Source of the DNA: Puniceicoccaceae bacterium K14
GTDB lineage: Bacteria > Verrucomicrobiota > Verrucomicrobiia > Opitutales > Opitutaceae
DNA length: 64,000 bases
Reading direction: 5' to 3'
NCBI GenBank assembly: GCA_022538095.1
Contig: JAKYXN010000005.1
Location: forward strand, 1 to 64,000
The position numbers and the translations under genes are program-made. Positions 7,850 to 16,383 of the stretch are shown piece by piece. The notes under the pieces are model-generated. The model worked only from the letters and a program-made list of their open reading frames with translations. It did not search any database and had not been told where the DNA came from. The first letter of the stretch is position 1. Every line of letters starts with the position of its first letter.

Positions 7850-8848
7850 ATGAAAGACTTCAAACCCAAAGCAATCTACATCATGCATGACTATGCATTT
7901 GAAGCTGTTTACAGCGACAAAGAAAGGCAAGCCATCGCAGAACTGTTAGACATTCCCGAAACTCACAGCACTGCAGACAGTGTATTAGATAATCTAGATT
8001 GCTTAAGAGACGTTGAGATAATCGTTTCAAGTTGGGGTGGCCCCAAACTGGATCAAAGATTTTTAAACGCTGCTCCAAAATTAAAAGCGATTTTCTACGG
8101 AGCCGGCAGTATTCGCTACATGGCCACACCCGAGTTTTGGGAGTCTGGTGTTCGAATCACCTCTGCGGCGTCGGCTAACGCGATCCCTGTATCAGAATTT
8201 GCTCTTTCGCAAATACTGTTCTCTCTAAAGTCAGGTTGGCAGCACGTTCACGCACGCAATCAAGGAATCATGGACATCTATCCCCTTGCTGGAACGTTCA
8301 GAAGCACCGTCGGTTTAATCTCCATGGGAGTGATTGCAAAGCTCGTCAGAAAACTGCTGAAGAATTTCGACATCAATGTACTGGCCTACGATCCCTTTAT
8401 GAGTAACGAAGACGCTCAGAAGTTCGACGTCGAACTCGTCTCTCTTGACGAGTTGTTTCGCCGCTCCAATGTCGTTTCCTTGCACACCCCCGATTTGCCT
8501 GAAACCAAACGAATGATTCGCAAAAAGCATTTCGAGGTGATGCCCGAGTACTCCACTTTCATAAACACCGCCCGCAGCGCCACAGTGGACCATACAGATC
8601 TTTGCGACGTCTTGGAAACTCGCCCGGATATTTGCGCAATGATCGACGTCACCGAGAAAGCAACGGATGAAGAACATCAGCGAATGATCAAACTTCCGAA
8701 CGTTTCCTTAACACCTCACATTGCAGGCTCGCTCGGCAAGGAAAGAGAACGACTCGGTCAATACGTTATAGAAGAGATCCGACGATTTTTAAACGCCCAA
8801 CCACTTGAGCACGAAGTTACCGAAGAGAAGTTTCAACGTCTCGCCTGA
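7850..8848 (+). CDS. D-isomer-specific 2-hydroxyacid dehydrogenase family protein
   Basis: The frame opens at GTG 7826 but ATG 7850 gives a start (MKDFKPKAIYIMHDYAF) matching the family, with 332 residues. It has the flanking catalytic domain, a Rossmann insert beginning TVGLISMGVIAKL (residues 153-165), the catalytic Arg242 in INTARSATVDH and His290 in LTPHIAGS. The middle Gly of the usual GxGxxG is Ser here, and the DPEP segment that usually holds the catalytic Glu reads DVTEKATDEE. Such enzymes reduce or oxidise 2-keto/2-hydroxy acids with NAD(P). The gene is isolated, so the substrate is unknown. Confidence 0.85.
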   Translation: MKDFKPKAIYIMHDYAFEAVYSDKERQAIAELLDIPETHSTADSVLDNLDCLRDVEIIVSSWGGPKLDQRFLNAAPKLKAIFYGAGSIRYMATPEFWESGVRITSAASANAIPVSEFALSQILFSLKSGWQHVHARNQGIMDIYPLAGTFRSTVGLISMGVIAKLVRKLLKNFDINVLAYDPFMSNEDAQKFDVELVSLDELFRRSNVVSLHTPDLPETKRMIRKKHFEVMPEYSTFINTARSATVDHTDLCDVLETRPDICAMIDVTEKATDEEHQRMIKLPNVSLTPHIAGSLGKERERLGQYVIEEIRRFLNAQPLEHEVTEEKFQRLA

Positions 8849-8860
8849 AGCGAAAACCTA

Positions 8861-10189
8861 TCATGCTAAAGCTTTGAAAACGAAAAGCGATACGTCGTCT
8901 TGCAGCGCTTGCACTGACATCTTCTTCGCTTCTTCAAACGCTTTGCTCACAATCACACTGGCTGCGTCTTTATGATTCTTTGAAACGACTTCCTCGAGCA
9001 AGGAAAACCCAACCTCAGCACCTGTCTCGTCTTGAATTTCCACTAAGCCATCGGTACACATTGCAAGCACGTCTCCAGATTTAAGAACAAAAGAATCTGT
9101 CGCGTATTCGAAATCATCCAACATCCCAATCGCACAGGTGTCGTATTCGTTTGATACGGGTGCAGTACGGAATTCGTGGGTCGAAGCGCTGTATAGCTTG
9201 GGTAGCAAATGTCCCGCATTTGAGAAACGACAAGTCTCCGTTTCACTATTGTATTCCAAATACAGAGCAGTCGCAAAAACAAGTTCTTCATGCGAACCCA
9301 TAGATTCGCAAAATCGCGTATTCAATGAACTGATAAATTGGCCGGGGTCCCCCAACCCTTCGTTCATGTCCCCGAGTAATCCTTTTATGAGAGAGGTAAT
9401 AAATGCCGCTTGAACGCCATGCCCCATCACATCACAAATAAATACACCAAAGCAATTTTGCGTGATCTGCTTTATCTGCAAAAAATCTCCTCCGAGCCGC
9501 TCCGACTGCCGCACCTTAAAAGCGACGTCTACTCCCTCAAAGGTTTTAAGCATCCCCTCTTGAGGGAAAAAAGATTGTTGGACATTGCGGGCCAGGTTCA
9601 GGTCTTGCTCAAGAGAGTGGTTCTTCTCTTCCAACTCCTTATTGGCCGCCTTTAATTTTTCCTCGGCAACTTTGCGATCATTGATATCGAGCACCATGCC
9701 CACGATACCGATGACCTCTCCTTCCGCATTGAACACTGGAGACTTGGACACCATCACCCAAATATTCTCAAGCCCAACCCCACGATGGTAGTTCTCGTGG
9801 TCAATAATCTCGATTCCTTCTTCTAGAACTTCACGATCCTCATCTTCCGCAATCGCTCCGCGCTTTCCTTCGAAAACCTCGCTCGGCTTGCGATTAACGA
9901 TCTGCGAGATATCATCCAAGCCGGTCATTTTCAAGAACCTCGCATTCACGTAGTTATAGCGACCGTCCTTATCTTTCGCAAACAAACTAGCTGGCAAGAG
10001 ATCAGCAATCGATTCCAAATAGCGTATCCGAACGCTCGCTTCCTTAGAAGTATCGATACGATTGGACTGTAGAGCACCCTCGCGAAAGGCTTCCTCTAAA
10101 GACTGCCTAAGGTCCTCATAATTAAGCTCGACTGATTCCCCACCAGATAGGGAACAACAACTGCCTTGCTTGTAGATTTTCAAATCCAT
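8861..10189 (-). CDS. PAS domain-containing PP2C-type (SpoIIE) serine phosphatase
   Basis: The 442-residue product has an N-terminal helical part, a PAS domain at about residues 50-175 (LLPASLFAKDKDGRYNYVNARFL through GIVGMVLDINDRK), a coiled-coil linker (AEEKLKAANKELEEKNHSLEQ), and a SpoIIE/RsbU-type phosphatase domain with GGDFLQI, VFICDVMGHGVQAAF and MCTDGLVEIQ, whose acidic residues bind the two metals. Enzymes of this type dephosphorylate anti-anti-sigma (STAS) proteins in partner-switching pathways. No STAS or HPK kinase gene lies nearby, so the partner is elsewhere. No membrane segment is present, so the sensed signal is cytoplasmic. Confidence 0.9.
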   Translation of the reverse strand: MDLKIYKQGSCCSLSGGESVELNYEDLRQSLEEAFREGALQSNRIDTSKEASVRIRYLESIADLLPASLFAKDKDGRYNYVNARFLKMTGLDDISQIVNRKPSEVFEGKRGAIAEDEDREVLEEGIEIIDHENYHRGVGLENIWVMVSKSPVFNAEGEVIGIVGMVLDINDRKVAEEKLKAANKELEEKNHSLEQDLNLARNVQQSFFPQEGMLKTFEGVDVAFKVRQSERLGGDFLQIKQITQNCFGVFICDVMGHGVQAAFITSLIKGLLGDMNEGLGDPGQFISSLNTRFCESMGSHEELVFATALYLEYNSETETCRFSNAGHLLPKLYSASTHEFRTAPVSNEYDTCAIGMLDDFEYATDSFVLKSGDVLAMCTDGLVEIQDETGAEVGFSLLEEVVSKNHKDAASVIVSKAFEEAKKMSVQALQDDVSLFVFKALA

Positions 10190-10293
10190 TTTTATCTTAT
10201 AGCAGCTATTTCCATTTTGAAAAGTTCGAATGCTTTCACTCGTAAAACCAATCTATTTAACATGGTAAATTAGAGCGAAAGGTCAACCTGACT

Positions 10294-11154
10294 TCAGCTT
10301 TGTTCGTCATGAACCAAAAGATCAACCAATGCCTCCGGATCCCAATTTTCATCCGTAAATATTTTGAGTACGCGACGCTCCTCGTCGAGAACGACGGTTC
10401 TAAGGTTATGCAGATAGGTCCCGTTGGTTTCACCAAACTTAAGCCCCACATCAACCGCCAGCTTAGAGAGCGTTTCTGAATCCTCGCAGGTCATCATTAG
10501 CCAGTTATCCGACTCTTGACCAAAAGAATCCCCATAAGCGTCCAATACCTCTGGAGTGTCGTACTCTGGGTCAAAGGATACCGTCAATAACGTCCATTTA
10601 TCTGAAATTGAATCACTCTTTTCCAAAGCGCCTGCCACTGCGGAAAAATTTCGCATCATCCGAGGACAATACTCAGGCACAGGGCAACGGCTAAAAATGA
10701 ATGTCATAGCGATCCGGTTACCCGCCAGGTCCGTCAATCGGACCGTTTCACCGTCAATCCCTAAAAATGCGTAATCATCCATAAGGTCGCCCACAGACAA
10801 CAATTCTGTTCCATTTCCAAAGCTCGCCTTAGACACCAAATCCTCCAACAGCTCAGCCGTACCCGTCTTTTTGATATTGTCTATCCACGAAAATGTTTTC
10901 TGCACCTTGTATTCGAAACTCAGAACATCTCCAGCAGCAATCGTCTCATCCCAAGCACCTGGTTTCACCTTAAACGGCATAACCATCCTAGGCATATAAT
11001 CAGGAATCTCTTCATGGTCGATTACCAGCTTTCTCTGTTCTTCCAAAACTTCGACGACAACTCCGCTAACTTGAAACTCCTTTGTGTTAGGATCTGAACA
11101 GGATGTCAGTATAATTAGTAACCAAAATAAACTTACAACCCTTTTCACAATCAT
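10294..11154 (-). CDS. Lipoprotein with CusF-like copper domain fused to SCO1/SenC domain
   Basis: The 286-residue product has a lipoprotein signal (LLIILTSC, lipidated Cys19). Residues about 25-105 resemble a CusF/copper-binding domain, with the Met-rich PDYMPRMVMPF. Residues about 115-285 form a thioredoxin-fold SCO domain with AMTFIFSRCPVPEYCPRM (Cys157 and Cys163) and the conserved His249 in GTYLHNLRTVVLD. The cysteine spacing is CX5C rather than the classical CX3C. SCO proteins deliver copper to the CuA centre of cytochrome oxidase or act as thiol reductases. No oxidase genes are present here. Confidence 0.87.
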   Translation of the reverse strand: MIVKRVVSLFWLLIILTSCSDPNTKEFQVSGVVVEVLEEQRKLVIDHEEIPDYMPRMVMPFKVKPGAWDETIAAGDVLSFEYKVQKTFSWIDNIKKTGTAELLEDLVSKASFGNGTELLSVGDLMDDYAFLGIDGETVRLTDLAGNRIAMTFIFSRCPVPEYCPRMMRNFSAVAGALEKSDSISDKWTLLTVSFDPEYDTPEVLDAYGDSFGQESDNWLMMTCEDSETLSKLAVDVGLKFGETNGTYLHNLRTVVLDEERRVLKIFTDENWDPEALVDLLVHDEQS

Positions 11155-11206
11155 GAAACGGCGATTCTTTCTAGTTACTCAGTAGGAGCAAACTTTTTCG
11201 TACAGC

Positions 11207-12694
11207 TTAGTTCCCCAAAGCCAATTCACTGGGGTCCGAGGTAACAATATCGATATCCTCTACCCATGCACTTCCAGAGCCCTTTATTGCCAAACCGTAG
11301 CAAATTTCGGTCGCATCATCGGGAACGTTGAACAACACCTCGCAAACTCCTCGCTCGCCTGCTTTCACGCTGTTTTCGTTGTCGTTACTCACGTAACTCA
11401 AAGTTTTACCATCGATGTCACTAACACAGGCCCAGATCTCAGTTGCGGTCACAAAACCATCCATCCGAACTCTAGCCACAAGCTTGGCATTTTGTCCTTT
11501 GAACTTTGATACATCGGCAACTTGAACCCAATTACGGGGAGCTGCTCCATATTCAACGGATACTTTATCCCAAGAACGTTCAGGAGAATCGTAAGGCACT
11601 TTGTTCGAATTAGCGCTAAACGGTGTCGCTAGGCGCGTGAGACGAAACAGACGAGTCGTCTCTTGCTCGGCACTTTCTTGACTCGTGATTCCGTAAGCAA
11701 ATCCAAGACCAAAGACACAGAGACCAACCGCAGCTAATACGGGGTTCAAACGCTTAGGTTTTGCAATCAGCTCAATTCGCTCCTTCAGAGCCCCTACTTT
11801 ACGATTACCAATCAAACACAGAGCCCCTACATTAGCATCCCTGCGACTATGAGAACGCTTCAAAACTTCTAGCAAAGTGTACCCATATTGCTGAGCCGTC
11901 CCTGCACACACGCTATCCATCACTTGCGAGTCGCAAGCTTGCTCCATCGATATTTTGAAATTTCGCAACACCAACCAAACGAACGGGTTAAACCAGTGCA
12001 GGTAGCAAATCAACAGCAACGCATGGTGCACAAACAAATCGCCGCGACGGAAGTGAGTAAGCTCATGCACGAAAACACAGCGAAGCTCTTCTTCGCTCAG
12101 CTCATCCGCACACGATTGAGGTAAGATTATTCTAGGGTTGAATATGCCAGCGATTCCTGGCGTGCTTACATCTTTGGAAATCAATAAAGGAACATTCGAA
12201 TGAATGCCATAACGACGGCGCACATCCTTAAATAATTCGTAGAGAGGTCCTGAATTCAAGCGCTCAGCTCTTTTTATGAATCGGCTTAAGCGAACAATGT
12301 TCGAAGCCAAAAAGAACGAACATACAAGCGTTCCCAAGAGCCAAACTGCGATAAAAAGATTCTCCCATGAAAACCCAACACGCGATGCCAGTACCATATC
12401 GTCTTGGTCGCGAAACTGTGGAAGGATCGTTTCCCCCCATCCGATGGTCACTACACTCTTACGAATCGCATCTGTCCAAGCGGACGAATGCAATGCATCA
12501 TGAAAATCGAACAAATTGCCAGAAACCGGCAAAGATAGCGGCAAAACGAGGCGCAAAATCAATATAGCCCACGCCCAGCAAATGAGCTTGGCCGAAAGCC
12601 AGCGTTTCAAAATTGGTGTTAGGGCGAATAGAACGAGAGCCAACAATGCAAAACGGAAGCTAGCTTCCCAATACGCCCAAAACAAATCCGCCAC
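11207..12694 (-). CDS. BlaR1/MecR1-like M56 membrane metallopeptidase
   Basis: The 495-residue product has several N-terminal membrane helices (about residues 10-55 and 112-135), then a cytoplasmic M56 zinc peptidase domain with HELTH at 210-214, a further helix near 325 (LAAVGLCVFGLGFAYG), and a C-terminal extracytoplasmic part of about 150 residues. In BlaR1, sensing an antibiotic activates the peptidase, which leads to loss of the BlaI repressor. The C-terminal part here shows no penicillin-binding SxxK motif and looks like a beta-rich ligand domain, so the signal is probably not a beta-lactam. It follows the BlaI-like gene by one base. Confidence 0.88.
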   Translation of the reverse strand: MADLFWAYWEASFRFALLALVLFALTPILKRWLSAKLICWAWAILILRLVLPLSLPVSGNLFDFHDALHSSAWTDAIRKSVVTIGWGETILPQFRDQDDMVLASRVGFSWENLFIAVWLLGTLVCSFFLASNIVRLSRFIKRAERLNSGPLYELFKDVRRRYGIHSNVPLLISKDVSTPGIAGIFNPRIILPQSCADELSEEELRCVFVHELTHFRRGDLFVHHALLLICYLHWFNPFVWLVLRNFKISMEQACDSQVMDSVCAGTAQQYGYTLLEVLKRSHSRRDANVGALCLIGNRKVGALKERIELIAKPKRLNPVLAAVGLCVFGLGFAYGITSQESAEQETTRLFRLTRLATPFSANSNKVPYDSPERSWDKVSVEYGAAPRNWVQVADVSKFKGQNAKLVARVRMDGFVTATEIWACVSDIDGKTLSYVSNDNENSVKAGERGVCEVLFNVPDDATEICYGLAIKGSGSAWVEDIDIVTSDPSELALGN

Positions 12695-12695
12695 G

Positions 12696-13067
12696 TTACG
12701 TTCCTCTCTTGTCCAACAAATGCTTCAATTCAGCGAGGTCCTCTTCTGAGACATCCTCATTCTCTATGAAGTGAAGCATCATTGGGGCCACTTTGCCACG
12801 AAAAACTTTTTCTAAGAAATGCTTCCCTTCTTCGCGGCAGCACTGCCTTTCACTCAAAATAGTGGTGTAAACATTAGCACGCCCTTCACGGGTCGATTCG
12901 ATAATCGCTTTCGATTCCAAGCGAGCAAGAAAAGTGTTCACAGTTTTCTGCTTCCACTGTTCGTGTGATAGTTGTTCCAAGACTTCGACGGCAGTCATCG
13001 GTTCATGATCCCATAAAACCTTCATGACTTCCCATTCGGAGTCGGAAATTTTGGGGCCTTTTTCCAT
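12696..13067 (-). CDS. BlaI/MecI/CopY-family repressor
   Basis: The 123-residue product has the BlaI winged helix: ISDSEWEVMKVLWDHEPMTAVEVLEQL, then KQKTVNTFLARLESKAII and a wing with REGRANVYTTILSE, followed by a C-terminal dimerisation helix bundle ending ELKHLLDKRGT. BlaI-type repressors bind TACA/TGTA dyads as dimers and are cleaved when the partner sensor is activated. The partner BlaR1-like gene starts one base downstream, so the two form an operon. A likely operator lies 45-58 bases upstream of its start. Confidence 0.92.
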   Translation of the reverse strand: MEKGPKISDSEWEVMKVLWDHEPMTAVEVLEQLSHEQWKQKTVNTFLARLESKAIIESTREGRANVYTTILSERQCCREEGKHFLEKVFRGKVAPMMLHFIENEDVSEEDLAELKHLLDKRGT

Positions 13068-13111
13068 TTTCCGTAGTGCTGGGTATATTAAACGTTACGC
13101 CCAATCAGTAG

Positions 13112-13125
13112 ATTACAAACGTAGT
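13112..13125. promoter_or_regulatory. Candidate BlaI-type operator upstream of the repressor gene
   Basis: ATTAC-AAAC-GTAGT is a dyad with one mismatch per arm and TAC/GTA cores, the symmetry expected for BlaI/MecI-type repressors, whose sites centre on TACA and TGTA. It sits 45-58 bases upstream of the repressor ATG, where autoregulation would be expected. This is inference from family knowledge; only one copy is seen. Confidence 0.4.
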
Positions 13126-13210
13126 TTGGAGTCAAGGGAAGTTTAAACCAACAAGTGCTTAAACTGGATAACAACCTCAAACTAGCATGCCGGAAGAAAA
13201 GAGTACCTTC

Positions 13211-14629
13211 TCAAGATCCTTTCAATTCATTGACCAATTGCGATAAAGTTGCCTTCGCATCTCCATAAATCATTCGGGTATTTTCCATCACAAAGAGCTT
13301 GTTGACCAAACCAGAGAAGCCTCGCCCCTGTCCTCTTTTGAGCACAAACACGCTCTTTGCGACATGTGCCTCAATAATCGGCATCCCATAAATTGGGCTC
13401 GATTCATCACTCAGTGCCGCAGGGTTCACAACATCGTTTGCGCCAATCACAATCGCTACATCAACCGTAGACATTGCCGGATTAACCGCCTCCATTTCTT
13501 GCAATTGCTCGTAAGGCACATCCGCTTCAGCCAAGAGCACATTCATGTGTCCGGGCATTCGTCCTGCAACCGGGTGAATCGCAAAGTTAACTTCCGCCCC
13601 GTTCGACTCCAATAATTCGGCCAACTCTTTTACCACATGCTGCGCTTGAGCGACTGCCATTCCATACCCCGGAACAAACACAACAGAACGAGCTGCTTCG
13701 AGCACATAGAATGCATCATCCACTCCAATCGCTTTCGGCTCCGCGTCGTCTCCGCCTCCTTCAGACTGCCCCGTCGAACCGAATCCGCTAAAGAGGACAT
13801 TAGACAAACTCCGATTCATGGCCTTGCACATGATAACCGTCAAAATCAAGCCGCTCGCCCCCACCAAACAACCGGCCACAATCAAGACATTGTTCCCAAT
13901 TACGAATCCAGCCGCAGACGCTGCCAAACCTGAAAAACTATTCAAAAGCGAAATTACCACTGGCATATCGCCTCCACCAATCGGCATCACGGCCATAAAT
14001 CCAAATATGAGCGACAACGCAATGCCGGCTAAAAACAGAACATTCGACGTATCCTCATTTTCAGACAGACCAAAGAAAACTCCCAGAGAAACAATCGCCA
14101 CGACAACCAAGAGATTAATCGCTCTTTGCCCAGAAAAGATCCATGCAGCTCCAGGCACTTTTCCAGAAAGCTTCCCATAAGCATAGAGACTTCCTGTGAA
14201 CGTCACCGCTCCGATCAGCATAGCTACATAAATTACACCACCACTAAAAACCCAAGAAACTCCCATAGATTCCGAGTAGGACGACCAGCCCAATCCACGA
14301 GCTTTCTCAAACTCAGCCCACGCAACTAGCAAACTAGACAATCCACCAAAGCCATTAAACAAAGCTACGAGTTCAGGCATCGACGTCATCTCTACCTTTT
14401 TGGCAGCGAGGCCGCCCACAAAGCCTCCTACGCACAAACCTACAATAATCCAAGTATAGGAAAGCATTCCTCGATCTAAGAGCGTAACGACAACTGCAAT
14501 CAGCATACCGATTCCAGAAATACGGTTACCCCTCCGAGCCGTATCCGCCGTTCCAAGCATTTTTATTCCGTACACAAAAAACACTGCCGAAATTACGTAT
14601 GCAAAATTTATCAACCCAATCGTATCCAT
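13211..14629 (-). CDS. pntB: NAD(P) transhydrogenase subunit beta
   Basis: The 472-residue product is PntB: an N-terminal membrane domain with about eight or nine helices (residues about 1-270, including VALFNGFGGLSSLLVAWAEFE), then the NADP-binding domain III with VVFVPGYGMAVAQAQHVVKELAELL, FAIHPVAGRMPGHMNVLLAEADVPYEQL and VIGANDVVNPAA. The enzyme couples proton movement across the inner membrane to hydride transfer from NADH to NADP, supplying NADPH. It is the last gene of pntAa-pntAb-pntB, four bases after pntAb. No clear terminator hairpin follows its stop. Confidence 0.96.
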   Translation of the reverse strand: MDTIGLINFAYVISAVFFVYGIKMLGTADTARRGNRISGIGMLIAVVVTLLDRGMLSYTWIIVGLCVGGFVGGLAAKKVEMTSMPELVALFNGFGGLSSLLVAWAEFEKARGLGWSSYSESMGVSWVFSGGVIYVAMLIGAVTFTGSLYAYGKLSGKVPGAAWIFSGQRAINLLVVVAIVSLGVFFGLSENEDTSNVLFLAGIALSLIFGFMAVMPIGGGDMPVVISLLNSFSGLAASAAGFVIGNNVLIVAGCLVGASGLILTVIMCKAMNRSLSNVLFSGFGSTGQSEGGGDDAEPKAIGVDDAFYVLEAARSVVFVPGYGMAVAQAQHVVKELAELLESNGAEVNFAIHPVAGRMPGHMNVLLAEADVPYEQLQEMEAVNPAMSTVDVAIVIGANDVVNPAALSDESSPIYGMPIIEAHVAKSVFVLKRGQGRGFSGLVNKLFVMENTRMIYGDAKATLSQLVNELKGS

Positions 14630-14633
14630 TTCT

Positions 14634-14918
14634 CTACTTCTCCTTTTTCTTGAACATTTGGAGCATGCGATCTGTCACAACGTAACCACCCACTACATTA
14701 ATCGTAGCAAGAACGAGGGCAGTGAATCCTAAAACCATCGCCAACGAACCCTCAGCTTCGGCACCAGTAGCTAGCAAAGCCCCGACAATTGTGATCCCCG
14801 AAATCGCGTTAGAACCGGACATCAACGGAGTATGCAATTGGGAGGGAACTTTTGAAATAAGCTCCAACCCAAGAAACGCCGACAAGACAAAAATAAAAAA
14901 CAAAAGTACTAAATCCAT
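14634..14918 (-). CDS. pntAB: NAD(P) transhydrogenase subunit alpha, membrane part
   Basis: The 94-residue product carries the three transmembrane helices that form the C-terminal end of PntA in E. coli (LLFFIFVLSAFLGLELISKVP, then HTPLMSGSNAISGITIVGALL and the segment before NVVGGYVVTDRMLQMFKKK). The conserved HTPLMSGSNAISG motif identifies it. Here it is a separate gene, the three-subunit arrangement known from several bacteria such as Rhodospirillum. It lies between pntAa (12 bases upstream) and pntB (four bases downstream), so the subunits are made in order from one message. Confidence 0.95.
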   Translation of the reverse strand: MDLVLLFFIFVLSAFLGLELISKVPSQLHTPLMSGSNAISGITIVGALLATGAEAEGSLAMVLGFTALVLATINVVGGYVVTDRMLQMFKKKEK

Positions 14919-14930
14919 TTTTATTACTAG

Positions 14931-16058
14931 TTAAATTTTAAAGGTTTTGTGCACGATTGCTCCACCATGAGTAATAACACAGCCTCCTAGAATTTCATCT
15001 TCCAGATCCAAGCCAATACTTCCGGATTCCTTATTCCAAAAATGATCGATGAAATTGTAAACATTGCACGAATACATCAGGCTCGCATGCACAGCAACCT
15101 GACCCTCTAGTGACCCCAACCCAACAATTTTCACACCGTTCTTCCGCACAACAATTTCGTCGAGTCTCGCTCCTTCGACATTTCCTCCGGTTTCTACAGC
15201 AAGGTCAACGGCCACGCTACCCAGCCTCATCCCATCGAGCATTTCATTAGTAACGATTCTAGGAGCCGGGCGTCCGAATAACTTAGCGGTCGTGATAACG
15301 ATATCCGATTGTCCGCAGACCTTCGCCATTCCCTTCCTCTGAAGTTCAATTTGCTCAAGAGTAAGCTCCTTGGCATACCCTTGATCCGTTTGCCCCATTT
15401 CTCCGAGGTCAATTTTGACGAACTTAGCTCCGAGAGACTTTACTTGTTCCTCAACAATAGGTCGCGTATCGAAAGCCTCAACACGCGCACCCATACGCTT
15501 CGCAGTCGCAATCGCTTGCAACCCCGCTACGCCTACTCCGATGATAAATACACGAGCCGGGGATATCGTACCCGCTGGAGTCATCATCATCGGCAATCCT
15601 TGATTCAATTTTTCCGATGCTTTTATAACAGCAAAGTAACCTGCCAAATTGGCTTGCGAGCTTATCGCATCCATCTTTTGAGCCAAAGTCGTACGAGGTA
15701 TCATTTCCATGCTCACAGCAGTCACTCCCGCTTTGGCAAAAACATCGATCAAAGGCTTCTCATTAAAAGGATCCAAGAAGCTCACATGGATACTTCCTGG
15801 CTTCATCGCTGAGACCTCATCCGCTGGAGGCTTGCCTATTCGCACAACGATATCCGCTTCAGGCAACTCCTTAGCAGAGTCTTCGACTATCTTCGCACCC
15901 GCCGCCTCGTAAGCCTCATCTGTATAGAAACTCTTGATGCCAGCGTTACGTTCGATCGATACGCTCACTCCCAAGGCGACCAATTTATTCACACTCTCTG
16001 GGACCAGCGCAACTCGGGTCTCCTTCTCTGAGGATTCTAAGGGAACAAATAGTAACAT
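14931..16058 (-). CDS. pntAA: NAD(P) transhydrogenase subunit alpha, NAD-binding part
   Basis: The 375-residue product matches the soluble NAD(H)-binding domain I of transhydrogenase and alanine dehydrogenase: it opens FVPLESSEKETRVALVPESV, continues with ISSQANLAGYFAV, and has a Rossmann loop VFIIGVGVAGLQAIATAKRMGARVEAFDTRP near residue 170. The ATG at 16058 fits the known N-terminus. The start codon lies within a 7-bp inverted repeat that could pair in the mRNA. It is the first gene of the pnt operon; a 325-base non-coding stretch upstream should hold the promoter. Confidence 0.95.
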   Translation of the reverse strand: MLLFVPLESSEKETRVALVPESVNKLVALGVSVSIERNAGIKSFYTDEAYEAAGAKIVEDSAKELPEADIVVRIGKPPADEVSAMKPGSIHVSFLDPFNEKPLIDVFAKAGVTAVSMEMIPRTTLAQKMDAISSQANLAGYFAVIKASEKLNQGLPMMMTPAGTISPARVFIIGVGVAGLQAIATAKRMGARVEAFDTRPIVEEQVKSLGAKFVKIDLGEMGQTDQGYAKELTLEQIELQRKGMAKVCGQSDIVITTAKLFGRPAPRIVTNEMLDGMRLGSVAVDLAVETGGNVEGARLDEIVVRKNGVKIVGLGSLEGQVAVHASLMYSCNVYNFIDHFWNKESGSIGLDLEDEILGGCVITHGGAIVHKTFKI

Positions 16059-16084
16059 ACCGAAAAGAATACAAAAAGGTATGT
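16055..16084 (-). promoter_or_regulatory. Inverted repeat covering the pntAA start codon
   Basis: The arms ACATACC and GGTATGT (7 bp, perfect) are separated by 16 bases. In the minus-strand transcript the second arm contains the AUG of pntAA, so a stem could hide the start codon. The spacer has no Shine-Dalgarno sequence. A role in translational control is inference only. Confidence 0.35.
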
Positions 16085-16383
16085 TTTTGAAAAGTCTCTT
16101 CAGAAATTACTACAATATTTGCTTCTTTAAGCGGTGAAACAAATTTTCCTCATAACGTTCTTAACGACTCCGCATTAAGAATGCACGAAAAAGCAATTTT
16201 GACCGCTCACTAATTAGGGTAGCTTTTTAGAGCCATAAAGCACTCTTGATTGACAGGCATTTTTAAGGGCAAAAACCGCCAAAAATCCCATCTGTTCAAT
16301 TATCCCGTATCAGATCGACTAATCGCTTATCCATCTCATTGGGAACCACCCCTGCCCGCTCTGGCAGAAGTGGTAATATCAAA
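16059..16383. other. Non-coding region between pntAA and the M16 peptidase gene
   Basis: This 325-base stretch separates two minus-strand genes, so it should hold the end signal of the M16 gene (right side) and the promoter of the pnt operon (left side). It is AT-rich in the left half. I see no ORF, tRNA or named RNA here. The only structures noted are the start-codon inverted repeat of pntAA and an imperfect hairpin at 16345-16374. Confidence 0.6.
16345..16374 (-). terminator. Imperfect hairpin after the M16 peptidase gene
   Basis: Outer arms ACCAC/GTGGT and inner arms CTGCC/GGCAG form a two-part stem with a 2x2 internal loop, ten bases past the M16 stop codon. No T-run follows on the minus strand, so if it ends transcription it is not a standard rho-independent terminator. 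It could instead protect the mRNA 3' end. Confidence 0.3.
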
